A DNA stretch of 64,000 nucleotides from Reichenbachiella sp. (GTDB lineage Bacteria; Bacteroidota; Bacteroidia; Cytophagales; Cyclobacteriaceae). The translations under genes and the position numbers were made by a program. A model generated the notes under the pieces. It was given only the letters and a program-made list of their open reading frames with translations. It was not told where the DNA came from and made no database searches. This document shows positions 18,235-26,993 of the stretch, piece after piece; the first letter of the stretch is position 1, and each line of letters opens with the position of its first letter. Where the stretch lies: positions 4,181,501 through 4,245,500 of the forward strand of contig NZ_JAWPMM010000001.1 in assembly GCF_033344935.1 (NCBI RefSeq). Reading direction: 5' to 3'.

Positions 18235-19140
18235 ATGCAGCTCTCTTTCATTGAAATCAAAAACCCAATAGCTAAACAGCTAGGATACACCCTTCTTTTT
18301 GGTGTCCTTTCCGCTCTTTTTGGATCTGTGCGAATGTTGTTGCCAGGTATTGAAGGAGCAGGGAGCGATTTTCGGGAAATTCCACTGCTGGTGAGTCTCT
18401 TCTATCTTCAACACCCCATTTACATCGTTCTAATTTCGCTCATTACATCTCTGGTTACTCCTCCAAATGCCATGATTAATACTTTTGTCATGCATCTGGT
18501 TGCCTTGCTTATAGGATTCTACGCATACAAAAAAATTAAGACCTACCACTTCAATCATTTTGTACTTGGTACCGTTTGGGTGGTTTTTACCATTGTATAT
18601 TATTATCTATTCCTGATACCAATGTTCGTTGTGGTCAATGAATTACTCGGCAGGAATCAGGAAATTGGTATAATTAACAGTTATAAATCAATTACCTCAA
18701 CCATGCTATTTGAACTCACCAGTACCGCTCTGGTTAGTAGCATTTTCTTAATTCAGCTTGAAATGAGGCGATCTTTGGAGGACCATAAAAAGAATCTGGT
18801 CATCATGGTGAATAAAAAAACCAAAGCACTGGCCGATGCCAATGACGAGTTGAAAAGCATGAATGAGAATCTTGATAGTCTGGTAAAAGAACGAACTCAA
18901 AAGGTACAAGATCAGTATGAGCAAATGTTGAAATATGCTTACTTAAACTCTCATGAAGTCAGAGCTCCATTGAGTAGAATGCAAGGATTGATGTCCATCA
19001 TTATTCAAGAACAGGATATCCAAAGTAAAATGGAGTTGATAGAAAAACTCAAACTTTCCTCAGAAGAACTTGATGCCATCATCATCGAAATGAGCCAGAT
19101 ACTCGAATCCGAGTTGATTAAAGGCAAAAAGGTCAAGTAA
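18235..19140 (+). CDS. membrane sensor with a lone histidine-kinase phosphoacceptor domain
   Basis: About 301 residues. Six or so membrane helices (~10-185), including LGYTLLFGVLSALFGSVRML and IYIVLISLITSLV, in the style of 5TM/LYT or MASE sensor modules. A coiled coil (VNKKTKALADANDELKSM, VKERTQKVQDQYEQML) leads to a HisKA-like helix pair with H box NSHEVRAPLSRMQGLMSI (~240). The protein ends at KGKKVK; no HATPase_c domain follows in any frame before the convergent gene. I start at the ATG at 18235, 26 codons inside a longer frame. It could pass phosphate in trans or be a degraded kinase. Confidence 0.8.
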   Translation: MQLSFIEIKNPIAKQLGYTLLFGVLSALFGSVRMLLPGIEGAGSDFREIPLLVSLFYLQHPIYIVLISLITSLVTPPNAMINTFVMHLVALLIGFYAYKKIKTYHFNHFVLGTVWVVFTIVYYYLFLIPMFVVVNELLGRNQEIGIINSYKSITSTMLFELTSTALVSSIFLIQLEMRRSLEDHKKNLVIMVNKKTKALADANDELKSMNENLDSLVKERTQKVQDQYEQMLKYAYLNSHEVRAPLSRMQGLMSIIIQEQDIQSKMELIEKLKLSSEELDAIIIEMSQILESELIKGKKVK

Positions 19141-19324
19141 CGAGGAATTCCTCCAATTTCTATATTATTACTAAATGAATAAGCAAAAATTTGGGGAGTA
19201 TTTTCAACATCAATTCAGATTCATAGTTAATGTTTTTTGCATTGATCAGAGGGGACTTGCTTAACAGAGAGTGAACAATCATTTTAGCCAGTAATGAATT
19301 AAAAACGAAAATAGCTTCAGCACT

Positions 19325-19885
19325 CTAACCTTCAATTTCTTTGACCAATTGGTCATACCACTTCTCACCATATTTTCGGATCAGCGGTTCTTTTAGAAAT
19401 TTGTAAATAGGCACTTTCAATTCATCTCCTAGTTTGCACGCCGGATCACAGATATCCCATTGGTCGTAATTCAACGCGTCGTAATGATCATATTTGGTAA
19501 TTCTGATTGGATACAAATGACAAGAAATTGGTTTCTTCCATTTGGTTTTGCCATCCAGATAAGCTTGCTCGATCGCGCACTTTAGGATATTCTTTTCATC
19601 ATATATAGCAAAAGCACACTCTTTCCCTCCAATGGTGGTGGTAGAAAAGTCCCCTTCCTCGTCCAGAATATAACTGCCCTCCTTTTCCAAAACAGCCAGC
19701 CCTTCCTTAGACATATAAGGCTTTACCTCCTCGAGCACCTTCTCTAGTTTTGGCAATTCGTCTTCTTCCAATGGAGCACCCAAATCACCCTCCACACAGC
19801 AAGCGCCATGACATTTATTCAAATCGCACACGAAGTGCCTTTCTTTAATATCATCTGAGAGTACAGCGTTATCTAATATGATCAT
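19325..19885 (-). CDS. DUF3109 family cysteine-rich protein
   Basis: About 186 residues, soluble. Cysteines are grouped as FVCDLNKCHGACCVEGDLGA (near the N terminus), ECAFAIY, LKCAIEQAYL, ISCHLYPIRI and WDICDPACKLG. This eight-cysteine pattern is diagnostic for DUF3109, related to the YkgJ zinc/iron-sulfur group; a metal cluster is likely, function unknown. I prefer the ATG at 19885 (MIILDNAV) over one seven codons upstream. Divergent from hutG. Confidence 0.88.
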   Translation of the reverse strand: MIILDNAVLSDDIKERHFVCDLNKCHGACCVEGDLGAPLEEDELPKLEKVLEEVKPYMSKEGLAVLEKEGSYILDEEGDFSTTTIGGKECAFAIYDEKNILKCAIEQAYLDGKTKWKKPISCHLYPIRITKYDHYDALNYDQWDICDPACKLGDELKVPIYKFLKEPLIRKYGEKWYDQLVKEIEG

Positions 19886-19990
19886 AGCATTCTTATTGTG
19901 CCACAAAGTTATAAGATCAAAAAGTATTAAGCGATAAGTAAACTGGAATTGAGAGCTATAATAACCGCCTCAAAAAAATTAAATTCGCAT

Positions 19991-20794
19991 ATGGCTTTTG
20001 AAATCATTGACCCCAATAAAAATCAAGTACCCATTTTGGTAAGTGTACCCCATTGCGGTACTGAGATACCCGATGCGCTTCGCCATCAATACGACCCAGA
20101 AATGATTGCTTCCATAGACGATACGGACTGGTTTGTAGATCAGCTCTATGACTTTGTAGGTGATCTCGGAATTAAAATGATCAAAGCCAAATACAGTCGC
20201 TGGGTGATTGATTTGAATAGAAATGCTGAGAGTAAACCACTTTACAACGATGGCAGAGTAATTACAGCCCTATGCCCTACTACAAATTTTAACGATAAAA
20301 ATATCTATCTAAACGAAGGGCCGACTCAAGAAGAAATCAATCAACGAATCAGCAGTTATTACTATCCGTACTATGATCAGATTCGTTTAGAACTCACCAA
20401 ACTTCAAAAACAATTCAAACATGTATTGTTTTTTGACGCGCACTCGATCAGACAACAGGTACCTGGTATCAGAGCGGAAAAATTTCCAGACCTTATTTTG
20501 GGAGATGTTGACCAAGCGTCCGCCAACAAAAATATAATCGAAACAGCCACCCAGGTGTTGTCCAGCACTAACTACTCATTTCAACACAACCATCCATTTA
20601 AAGGAGGTAACCTGACTCGCACTTTTGGGCAACCCGAAAAAAACATCCATGCCCTGCAATTAGAAATGGCCAAAACGGTCTACATGGACAATAGTGAAAC
20701 GAAATATGATGAAGCTCGCGCCAATTTGGTTCGAAAAGATTTAAACCAACTATTTGAGTCTCTCCTAGCCACATTAAACCAAATGAATCAATGA
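19991..20794 (+). CDS. hutG: N-formylglutamate deformylase
   Basis: About 267 residues. Signature blocks of the N-formylglutamate amidohydrolase family: VSVPHCGTEIPD, DWFVDQLYDF, RWVIDLNRNAESKPLY, FDAHSIRQQVPGI and FKGGNLTRTFGQPEKNIHA, which hold the zinc-binding and substrate residues. It cleaves N-formylglutamate to formate and glutamate in the cytosol. The start is the ATG at 19991; an upstream frame adds 14 non-conserved codons. Its stop overlaps the start of hutF by four bases (ATGA), so the two are translationally coupled. Confidence 0.92.
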   Translation: MAFEIIDPNKNQVPILVSVPHCGTEIPDALRHQYDPEMIASIDDTDWFVDQLYDFVGDLGIKMIKAKYSRWVIDLNRNAESKPLYNDGRVITALCPTTNFNDKNIYLNEGPTQEEINQRISSYYYPYYDQIRLELTKLQKQFKHVLFFDAHSIRQQVPGIRAEKFPDLILGDVDQASANKNIIETATQVLSSTNYSFQHNHPFKGGNLTRTFGQPEKNIHALQLEMAKTVYMDNSETKYDEARANLVRKDLNQLFESLLATLNQMNQ

Positions 20795-22170
20795 AAAAGG
20801 TTCTGAAATTCGAAGGCCTATTAACCAACGATGGTTGGCTGTGTCCAGCTTATGTCGAGATAGACACTCACGGAAACATAGTTAGCGTATCAGAAAGCAA
20901 ACCAAGTGAAGGCTCTATAGAATCAGTCAATGGATACGCCATTTCTGGGTTTCAGAATGCTCACTCCCACTCTTTTCAGTATGCCATGTCGGGTTTGGCG
21001 GAAATTCACCCAGACCCTACTTCTCAAGATGACTTTTGGAGTTGGAGAGAAACCATGTACAACATTGCCTTGTCGATGGACCCTGACCAGTTTGAGCATA
21101 TCGCCACCATACTATATGCCGAAATGCTATCACATGGCTATACCCATGTGGCTGAATTTCACTATGTTCATCATGACAAAAATGGAAAACCCTACAGCAA
21201 TTTGGCTGAAATGGGTGAACGATTGGTCAGTGCGGCTAAAACCGCAGGCATTGGGATTACCCTTGTACCCATCTTCTATCAAAAAGGAGGATTTGGTAAA
21301 GATCCGGTAGAAAAACAAAGACGTTTTATCTCCGACTCTACGCAAGACTATCTTGATCTTTTGGCTTCCTCTGAAAAAGCTACTCAGTCATACGCTAAAG
21401 CGAATGTAGGACTAGGTATCCATTCACTACGTGCAGTCGACGAAAATTCTATCAAGGCCGCCTTCGCCGAAGCTAAGGACCTACCCGTGCACATTCACAT
21501 TGCAGAACAGCTCAAGGAAGTATCTGATTGTCTGGACTATTATAATCAAAGACCCGTTGAATGGCTGTTGAACACCTTTGAGGTAAATGAAAATTTTCAT
21601 TTGGTACACGCCACTCATTTAAACGATTCAGAAGTTTCAGGAATTGCTCGATCTGGAGCTCATGTAGTACTTTGTCCAAGTACGGAAGGCAATTTGGGGG
21701 ATGGCATTTTTCCATTGCAAAACTTTCAACAGCAAGGTGGAAAATGGTCTATTGGCACGGATAGTCATATCGGCCTCAACCCTTTGGAAGAACTGCGGAT
21801 ACTAGACTACGGACAAAGGTTGACGACACATCGCAGAAATCAGTTTATTTCGAAGACCAACGGAGATACGGGTTTATTCGGAGTTGACATGGCATTGAAA
21901 TCGGGTAGGAAAGCCATGAGCAATACTTGCGACAAGTATTTTGAAGTAGGTCAACCTCTGGATGCGGTTGTGATAGATGCAGACGCTCCGCTTATCGCCA
22001 CAAGTCGTCCTGAACATATTTTGTCCACGTTAGTTTACAGCGGCGATCGCTCACATTTCAAAGGAACTCTTGTCAATGGAGAATGGAAAGTCCAGGAAGG
22101 TCGACATATTCAGCACGAGAAGATCGTTTCCAACTTCAAAAAATCTCTCGAGGAACTAAAAATTCGCTAA
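20791..22170 (+). CDS. hutF: formimidoylglutamate deiminase
   Basis: 459 residues, amidohydrolase fold. Metal and active-site residues can be seen: FQNAHSHSFQYAM (HxH), the conserved LGIHSLRAVDENS, VHIHIAEQ, LVHATHLND and IGTDSHIGLNP. HutF turns N-formimino-glutamate into N-formylglutamate and ammonia, the substrate of HutG, so the pair marks the five-step form of histidine degradation. hutH, hutU and hutI are not in the window. Its last four bases overlap the stop of the convergent response regulator. Confidence 0.93.
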   Translation: MKKVLKFEGLLTNDGWLCPAYVEIDTHGNIVSVSESKPSEGSIESVNGYAISGFQNAHSHSFQYAMSGLAEIHPDPTSQDDFWSWRETMYNIALSMDPDQFEHIATILYAEMLSHGYTHVAEFHYVHHDKNGKPYSNLAEMGERLVSAAKTAGIGITLVPIFYQKGGFGKDPVEKQRRFISDSTQDYLDLLASSEKATQSYAKANVGLGIHSLRAVDENSIKAAFAEAKDLPVHIHIAEQLKEVSDCLDYYNQRPVEWLLNTFEVNENFHLVHATHLNDSEVSGIARSGAHVVLCPSTEGNLGDGIFPLQNFQQQGGKWSIGTDSHIGLNPLEELRILDYGQRLTTHRRNQFISKTNGDTGLFGVDMALKSGRKAMSNTCDKYFEVGQPLDAVVIDADAPLIATSRPEHILSTLVYSGDRSHFKGTLVNGEWKVQEGRHIQHEKIVSNFKKSLEELKIR

Positions 22171-22574
22171 TTCAAGTAGGTATCTATTTCCTTAAGGATA
22201 TCTGAAGTCAACGGCTTGGTAAAGAGTTTCTGTACCTCTCTGTATTGATCTGCCAATTCAGCATCTTGGTAGTATTGCGATGAGGTGAGCACAAAGAGTT
22301 TGATTTTTTCGCTTTCCACAGCAGTCATCATCTTTCGATACTCACGAATAAAGTCCCAGCCACTAATGGTCGGCATGTTGATATCCAGCAGAATGACATC
22401 CGGTAAATTTTCTGGATTGTTTTTCACCAAATCCTCCAAATGAGTCAGCCCCTTAGTCGAGCTTGTCAAAGATTCTACCAGCATTTCAGGGTTATAATCT
22501 TTGATCACTTTCGTACAAATCAGATTGTTGATCTCGTCATCATCAATTATTAGAACCTTAATTTGTTTCGTCAT
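22167..22574 (-). CDS. single-domain response regulator (CheY-like)
   Basis: 135 residues. Receiver domain with acidic pocket IIDDDE (10-14), Asp64 in LLDINMPTISGW, LTSS (97-100) and Lys120 in FTKPL. A type common in Bacteroidota with the loop VKNNPENLPDV before the Asp strand. No kinase gene lies next to it, so it is an orphan; it may serve one of the kinases in this window. Confidence 0.92.
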   Translation of the reverse strand: MTKQIKVLIIDDDEINNLICTKVIKDYNPEMLVESLTSSTKGLTHLEDLVKNNPENLPDVILLDINMPTISGWDFIREYRKMMTAVESEKIKLFVLTSSQYYQDAELADQYREVQKLFTKPLTSDILKEIDTYLN

Positions 22575-22733
22575 TCTACTTATTAGAGGTGGTGGATAAT
22601 CAGACCGTCAATTTAATTTAAAATTCTGAGAATTTGGAAATTAATCAAGCAATGGACCGATTCTGATTAAAAAAATAATACGAACTTAAGTCTTCTTAAA
22701 TCCGTTTTCAAACCAAACAAAAATCTTGAACTT

Positions 22734-23246
22734 ATGAAAAAGAATTTAACAATTGCTACAAGTTTTATAGTTGCCTGTCTTCTGAGCAGCATGAATTTGT
22801 ATGCCCAGCAAAAAGCCAGCCCACCCAAAGTATCTAAAGCGACTGTAAATGGCAATGAAATCACGATCAACTATAGCAGCCCATCCAAAAAAGGTCGGGA
22901 GATTTATGGTGGTCTAGTGCCTTTTGACAAAGTGTGGAGAACAGGAGCCAACGAAGCCACCACCATCGAACTTTCAAAAGATGCAAAAATTGGAGGCGTA
23001 GATGTGAAAGCTGGTAAATATGCCTTATTCACCATTCCTGGGAAATCTGAATGGACTATCATTATCAATTCCAACGCCAAACAATGGGGCGCATACGACT
23101 ACGATAAATCGAAAGACATTGGGCGATTCAAAGCCTCTACTACAGATCTAGATGATGTCGTTGAAGGGTTTGCCATTAATTTGTCCGATGATGGAACTGT
23201 TTCTATCACTTGGGATCAAACGCAAGTGGATTTCATGATTAAATAA
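22734..23246 (+). CDS. secreted DUF2911 protein
   Basis: 170 residues. Signal peptide 1-25 ending NLYAQ. The DUF2911 domain follows, with SPSKKGREIYGGLVPFDKVW, TGANEATTIELSKD and KAGKYALFTIPGKSEWTIII, a beta-sandwich of unknown function that is frequent in Bacteroidota and some Acidobacteria. Own transcript, closed by a good terminator. Confidence 0.92.
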   Translation: MKKNLTIATSFIVACLLSSMNLYAQQKASPPKVSKATVNGNEITINYSSPSKKGREIYGGLVPFDKVWRTGANEATTIELSKDAKIGGVDVKAGKYALFTIPGKSEWTIIINSNAKQWGAYDYDKSKDIGRFKASTTDLDDVVEGFAINLSDDGTVSITWDQTQVDFMIK

Positions 23247-23262
23247 CAAATTTAACTTTCTC

Positions 23263-23299
23263 AAAAAGGGCTGTGATTTGATTATCAGAGCCCTTTTTT
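23263..23299 (+). terminator. intrinsic terminator after the DUF2911 gene
   Basis: AAAAAGGGCT (23263-23272) pairs with AGCCCTTTTT (23289-23298) around a 16-base loop, and the T run extends to 23299. A 10-bp stem with T tract on the plus strand, 17 bases after the stop codon. Confidence 0.85.
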
Positions 23300-23327
23300 A
23301 TTTTATTTTCAATCAAACGCAACTTTA

Positions 23328-23343
23328 ATCGTAATTTTACGAT
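23328..23343. promoter_or_regulatory. ArsR-type operator candidate, distal copy
   Basis: Perfect palindrome ATCGTAA-TT-TTACGAT. It recurs 32 bases later, about three helical turns, on the same face of the DNA. It precedes the arsenic-type operon. Confidence 0.6.
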
Positions 23344-23359
23344 AATAGAATTAATTTTA

Positions 23360-23375
23360 ATCGTAATTTTACAAT
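23360..23375. promoter_or_regulatory. ArsR-type operator candidate, proximal copy
   Basis: ATCGTAATTTTACAAT, one mismatch from the distal palindrome, ending four bases before the ATG at 23380. It should cover the start of transcription, as expected for a repressor site. Confidence 0.6.
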
Positions 23376-23379
23376 CAAT

Positions 23380-23820
23380 ATGAAAACATCAGAATTTTTA
23401 AACATCCTTGAAGAAAATCCCGAGTTAGGATTAGAGTTCGAAATCGAAAGCGGCCAATTCATTAAGCCTACCTTTCATATTACAGAAGTGAAAAATGTGA
23501 CCATTGAATCTGTCGATTGTGGTGGAAACCCTGACAGCTACAAACAAACTATCGTCCAACTGATGGTAAACCCACTCGAAGAAATGAGAAGGCCCTGGAC
23601 TGCAAAAAAGGCATTAGACATTTTCAGCAAGGTAGAAAAGCTCAAGCCCATCAACGGAGATACAGAAATATTCTTCGAATATGGAGATCAGGAAATTAGA
23701 ACATCGAATTTTAGTGTAGAGGATGTTCTTTTTGCCAATGGAAATATCAGATTAGAATTGTTTGCCAAACCAACTGTTTGCAAACCAAGTTTGACTCCAG
23801 GAGCAAAACAATGCTGCTAA
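23380..23820 (+). CDS. DUF6428 family protein of an arsenic-type operon
   Basis: 146 residues, soluble, no signal. Signature parts: MKTSEFLNILEENPELGLEF, GQFIKPTFHITEVKN, SVDCGGNPDSYKQTIVQLMV and a cysteine-bearing tail (VCKPSLTPGAKQCC). These fit DUF6428, a Bacteroidota family found between arsR and arsC-like phosphatase genes. The histidine and the C-terminal cysteines could bind As(III) or a thiol, which is inference. The first gene after two palindromic operators. Confidence 0.8.
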   Translation: MKTSEFLNILEENPELGLEFEIESGQFIKPTFHITEVKNVTIESVDCGGNPDSYKQTIVQLMVNPLEEMRRPWTAKKALDIFSKVEKLKPINGDTEIFFEYGDQEIRTSNFSVEDVLFANGNIRLELFAKPTVCKPSLTPGAKQCC

Positions 23821-23898
23821 TTGTCTAAAATTGTGGTTCAAACGATTGAGCCACAATTCTCATTTGACAACAACCCTATCATTCAATCAAATAATCAA

Positions 23899-24315
23899 AT
23901 GAAAAACCTTATCATTCTTTGTACCGGAAATAGCTGTAGAAGTCAAATCGCAGATGGCTATTTCAAACATTTTGCAGGAGACAATCTCAAAGTATACAGT
24001 GCTGGTATAGAAACCCATGGCGTAAACCCACGGGCCATAAAAGTAATGGCAGAAGATGGCATCGATATCTCTAACAATACGTCCAATAATATCACTGAGT
24101 ATTTGGAAGTGGACTTCGATTATATCATCACGGTATGCGATCATGCGCAGGAAAACTGTCCCTATATACCTGGAACTGGCGAACGTGTGCATTACAACTT
24201 TCCAGATCCTGCCAAAGCCACTGGAACAGAAGATGAAATTCTAGATAGTTTCAGATCTACTCAGCAATTGATCAAAGATTTTGCACAAAGATTTGTGACG
24301 GACCGAGGACTATGA
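23899..24315 (+). CDS. arsC: arsenate reductase, thioredoxin-coupled LMW-PTPase type
   Basis: 138 residues. P loop LCTGNSCRSQIADG holds Cys8 and the anion loop to Arg14; ITVCDHAQENCP holds Cys80 and Cys87, the pair that resolves the disulfide in pI258-type ArsC; FPDPAKATGTEDE holds the general acid Asp103. It reduces arsenate to arsenite using thioredoxin. I start it at the ATG at 23899; the extra frame back to a TTG at 23821 is outside the family. It overlaps the next gene by four bases. Confidence 0.93.
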   Translation: MKNLIILCTGNSCRSQIADGYFKHFAGDNLKVYSAGIETHGVNPRAIKVMAEDGIDISNNTSNNITEYLEVDFDYIITVCDHAQENCPYIPGTGERVHYNFPDPAKATGTEDEILDSFRSTQQLIKDFAQRFVTDRGL

Positions 24316-24800
24316 TCATCGCGCCCATGCTGCCGAATGACTGGCCTGAAGTCGAAAAAATCTATCAAGATGGCATCGACACTCTTCAGGCCACGTTTGA
24401 AACCCAAACGCCAAATTGGGAAGCATGGGATGCCGGACATTTGGCCTCAACCAGACTGGTAGCCAAAAGCACTACCGGCTCAATTCTAGGTTGGGCAGCT
24501 CTGTCGCCAGTATCAAAAAGACAAGTATATCGAGGTGTAGCCGAGGTCAGTATATATATAGACGTGAACCAAATGGGTAAAGGCATTGGTAAGAAACTAC
24601 TCGCCGAACTGATCCAGCTAGCTGAAGCTTCTGGAATTTGGATGCTTCAAGCAGTTACCTTTCCAGAAAACACAGCAAGCGTTAGGCTGCATGAAAAGCT
24701 AGGTTTCAGACTTGTCGGCCGAAGAGAAAAAATCGCTCAGCAGCACGGCGTTTGGCGAGATACGGTTTTGCTGGAGAGGCGGTCCAACAACCTTCCTTAA
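24312..24800 (+). CDS. GNAT acetyltransferase, ArsN/phosphinothricin type
   Basis: 162 residues. GNAT fold of the Pat/Bar subgroup: IYQDGIDTLQATFETQ (substrate loop), LGWAALSPVSKRQVYRGVAE, VSIYIDVNQMGKGIGKKLL with the acetyl-CoA loop, and FPENTASVRLHEKLGF. The ATGA overlap with arsC suggests the ArsN role: acetylation of the arsenic antibiotic arsinothricin, or of phosphinothricin, its phosphorus analogue. The substrate cannot be told from sequence alone. Its end overlaps the convergent rarA by four bases. Confidence 0.85.
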   Translation: MIIAPMLPNDWPEVEKIYQDGIDTLQATFETQTPNWEAWDAGHLASTRLVAKSTTGSILGWAALSPVSKRQVYRGVAEVSIYIDVNQMGKGIGKKLLAELIQLAEASGIWMLQAVTFPENTASVRLHEKLGFRLVGRREKIAQQHGVWRDTVLLERRSNNLP

Positions 24801-26053
24801 TACCCGTACTTACTCTTCCACTGCGCTTTGAGTTTTTTGCGCATTTCTTCTTCTCGGGGGTTTCGACCTGGCTCGAACAAAGTTCGTCCTTTCAGCTCCT
24901 CCGGCATAAATTCAAAATCAACAAAATTACCTGCATGATCATGGGCATATTTGTAGCCTTCGCCATAGCCGATCTCTTTCATCAATTTTGTCGGTGCATT
25001 GCGAATTCCTAATGGAATGGACAAATCGCCAGTTTCTCTGACCAACTGTTGGGCTTTGTTGATCGCCATATAGGACGCATTGCTCTTGGCTGAGCAAGCC
25101 AGATACGTCACACACTGACTGAGTATGATTCTAGACTCTGGGTAACCGATCACATTCACGGCCTGAAAGGCATTGTTAGCGATCACCAAAGCGGTAGGAT
25201 TGGCATTGCCAATATCTTCTGACGCCAATATCAATAATCGTCTGGCAATAAACTTCACATCTTCTCCCCCTTCGATCATTCGTGCCAGATAATAGACCGC
25301 AGCATTAGGATCACTCCCTCGAATCGACTTGATAAAAGCCGAAATGATGTCGTAGTGCATCTCTCCGCTTTTGTCATATATAGCGGCTTTCTTTTGAGCG
25401 ATTTCAGTCACGACCTCATTGGTCACCACTGCTTTCTTTCCTAAAGAATCAACTACCAATTCTAGTAAGTTGAGCAGCTTTCTACCATCACCACCTGACA
25501 ATCTCATCAAGGCCTGATCCTCTTTGATCTGTACTTTTTTGTCTTTGAAAACATTCGGGTGGTTGATGGCCTTTTCAATGAGTTCCGTCAAATTCTCTTT
25601 GGCCAATGCATTGAGAGTATACACCTGACATCTGGACAACAAAGCCGCATTAACTTCAAAGCTTGGATTCTCAGTGGTAGCACCGATCAAAGATACCTGA
25701 CCTTTCTCTACGGCTCCAAGGAGTGCATCCTGTTGTCCTTTATTGAATCGGTGAATCTCATCTATAAATAGAATGGCCTTCGATCCTAGTCTCGACTTTT
25801 GAATTACTTCTCGTATATCCTTTACTCCTGCACTGATCGCACTCAAGGTAAAAAACGGCATCTTGGCTGAATTAGCAATAATATTCGCTATAGTAGTTTT
25901 GCCCACACCTGGAGGTCCCCAAAGGATCATGGAAGGCACAGCCCCAGAGTTTATAGCACGTTTTAGGATGTTCTTTAAATGATCTTGACCCACCAGTTCG
26001 TCCAGCGTCTGGGGTCTCAATTTTTCCGCTAAGGGCATCGGATTGTCTAGCAT
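24797..26053 (-). CDS. rarA: replication-associated recombination ATPase RarA (MgsA)
   Basis: 418 residues. AAA+ domain with Walker A GPPGVGKTTIAN (~45), Walker B LFIDEIHRFNKGQQDALL, sensor 1 GATTENPSFEVN, arginine finger LLSRCQVYTL; then the RarA-specific C-terminal part with IRGSDPNAAVYYLARMI, ASEDIGNANP and IGYGEGYKYAHD. It acts at stalled forks with SSB and the clamp. Full length for the family. Confidence 0.95.
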   Translation of the reverse strand: MLDNPMPLAEKLRPQTLDELVGQDHLKNILKRAINSGAVPSMILWGPPGVGKTTIANIIANSAKMPFFTLSAISAGVKDIREVIQKSRLGSKAILFIDEIHRFNKGQQDALLGAVEKGQVSLIGATTENPSFEVNAALLSRCQVYTLNALAKENLTELIEKAINHPNVFKDKKVQIKEDQALMRLSGGDGRKLLNLLELVVDSLGKKAVVTNEVVTEIAQKKAAIYDKSGEMHYDIISAFIKSIRGSDPNAAVYYLARMIEGGEDVKFIARRLLILASEDIGNANPTALVIANNAFQAVNVIGYPESRIILSQCVTYLACSAKSNASYMAINKAQQLVRETGDLSIPLGIRNAPTKLMKEIGYGEGYKYAHDHAGNFVDFEFMPEELKGRTLFEPGRNPREEEMRKKLKAQWKSKYGY

Positions 26054-26111
26054 AAGTTACGCTACGAAAAAAAGTAATAAAAGAATGGAAAATTAATGAA
26101 AATCAGACGGA

Positions 26112-26840
26112 TTACTGTCCACCCTCTTCGGACTCCTCAGGTGTTTCTTCTTGCACTTCTTGTGCCTCCTCTGGAGCCGGTTCTTCTACAACGGCTTCCT
26201 CCTCTACACTTTCTGGTTCAGCCTGATTCTTGTCTTTCTTTTTAAACAAACCGCCCAGGCCTTTCTTTTTCATCTGAGTAGTGTCAGACTCCTGCAAGGC
26301 TTCTTCTGCCAATTTCTCCTCTGATGGTGGTGGGCGATTGTCTATGAATAACTCTCCGTAATATTTGTTGTAGTACACCTGCTCTTGATTGTGTGCAGCG
26401 GTTTCTTCGTATCGATACTTATATCTAGGCCCTTTCGGTATGGTGTCCTTTTCAACTTGTGCCAAAAGTGGAGCAGTAGACACAGAATCTGTTCCGAGTG
26501 TATCAGTATCAACGAAATCCTCCGCTAAGAATTCTCCCTGATCGATGATCAACTCTGAAGTATCCTCAGGAACTGGGGCCAAAACATTCTTCTTTGGAGC
26601 CGTCATCAGCTCATAATTCTTTCGAAATAAGCTCGTTTGCTTGTTTACGCCATATTTAGTTCTTCGAGAAGCGGAGGCGAATTTTGGGGTACTGTCATTG
26701 GCAAAATAGGAATATTTAGCCATACGCATAGAATCATCCAGAATATAGGTACTCTGAAAGGCAGGGCATACCACATTGTCTTTACAAGCGTAAAAAACAA
26801 GGCACAACACAAACAATATAGGAAAACTAGTTCTCCTCAC
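26112..26840 (-). CDS. lipoprotein with an acidic low-complexity tail
   Basis: 242 residues. Lipobox FYACKDN at residue ~19. A conserved-looking head CPAFQSTYILDDSMRMAKYS is followed by a long poorly structured part with RYKYRYEETAAHNQEQVYYN, then a basic patch (KKKGLGGLFKKKDKN) and a Glu/Pro tail (EEEAVVEEPAPEEAQEVQEE). Similar heads occur in Cytophagales lipoproteins, but the function is unknown. A periplasmic or surface place follows from the lipobox. Confidence 0.75.
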   Translation of the reverse strand: MRRTSFPILFVLCLVFYACKDNVVCPAFQSTYILDDSMRMAKYSYFANDSTPKFASASRRTKYGVNKQTSLFRKNYELMTAPKKNVLAPVPEDTSELIIDQGEFLAEDFVDTDTLGTDSVSTAPLLAQVEKDTIPKGPRYKYRYEETAAHNQEQVYYNKYYGELFIDNRPPPSEEKLAEEALQESDTTQMKKKGLGGLFKKKDKNQAEPESVEEEAVVEEPAPEEAQEVQEETPEESEEGGQ

Positions 26841-26993
26841 AAATTTTATTCAATTAGGGATTAGGTGGATACAATCACTAACCCTCAAAAATGGATAATA
26901 TTTCCTGATTTATATAATTAATCTCTTCAAATCTTAAAAGGCAACTCCCCTCCCAAGTCAAATATCAATATATAATCTTGGAATAATACTAAC

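Noticed and set aside
19142-19153. Palindrome GAGGAATTCCTC just after the DHp protein
   Set aside because: A 12-bp palindrome without loop or T tract; too little to call it a terminator or operator.
19175-19264. 29-codon ATG frame (MNKQKFGEYFQHQFRFIVN start) between the convergent genes
   Set aside because: Short, no flanking signals and no topology that would support it; treated as chance.
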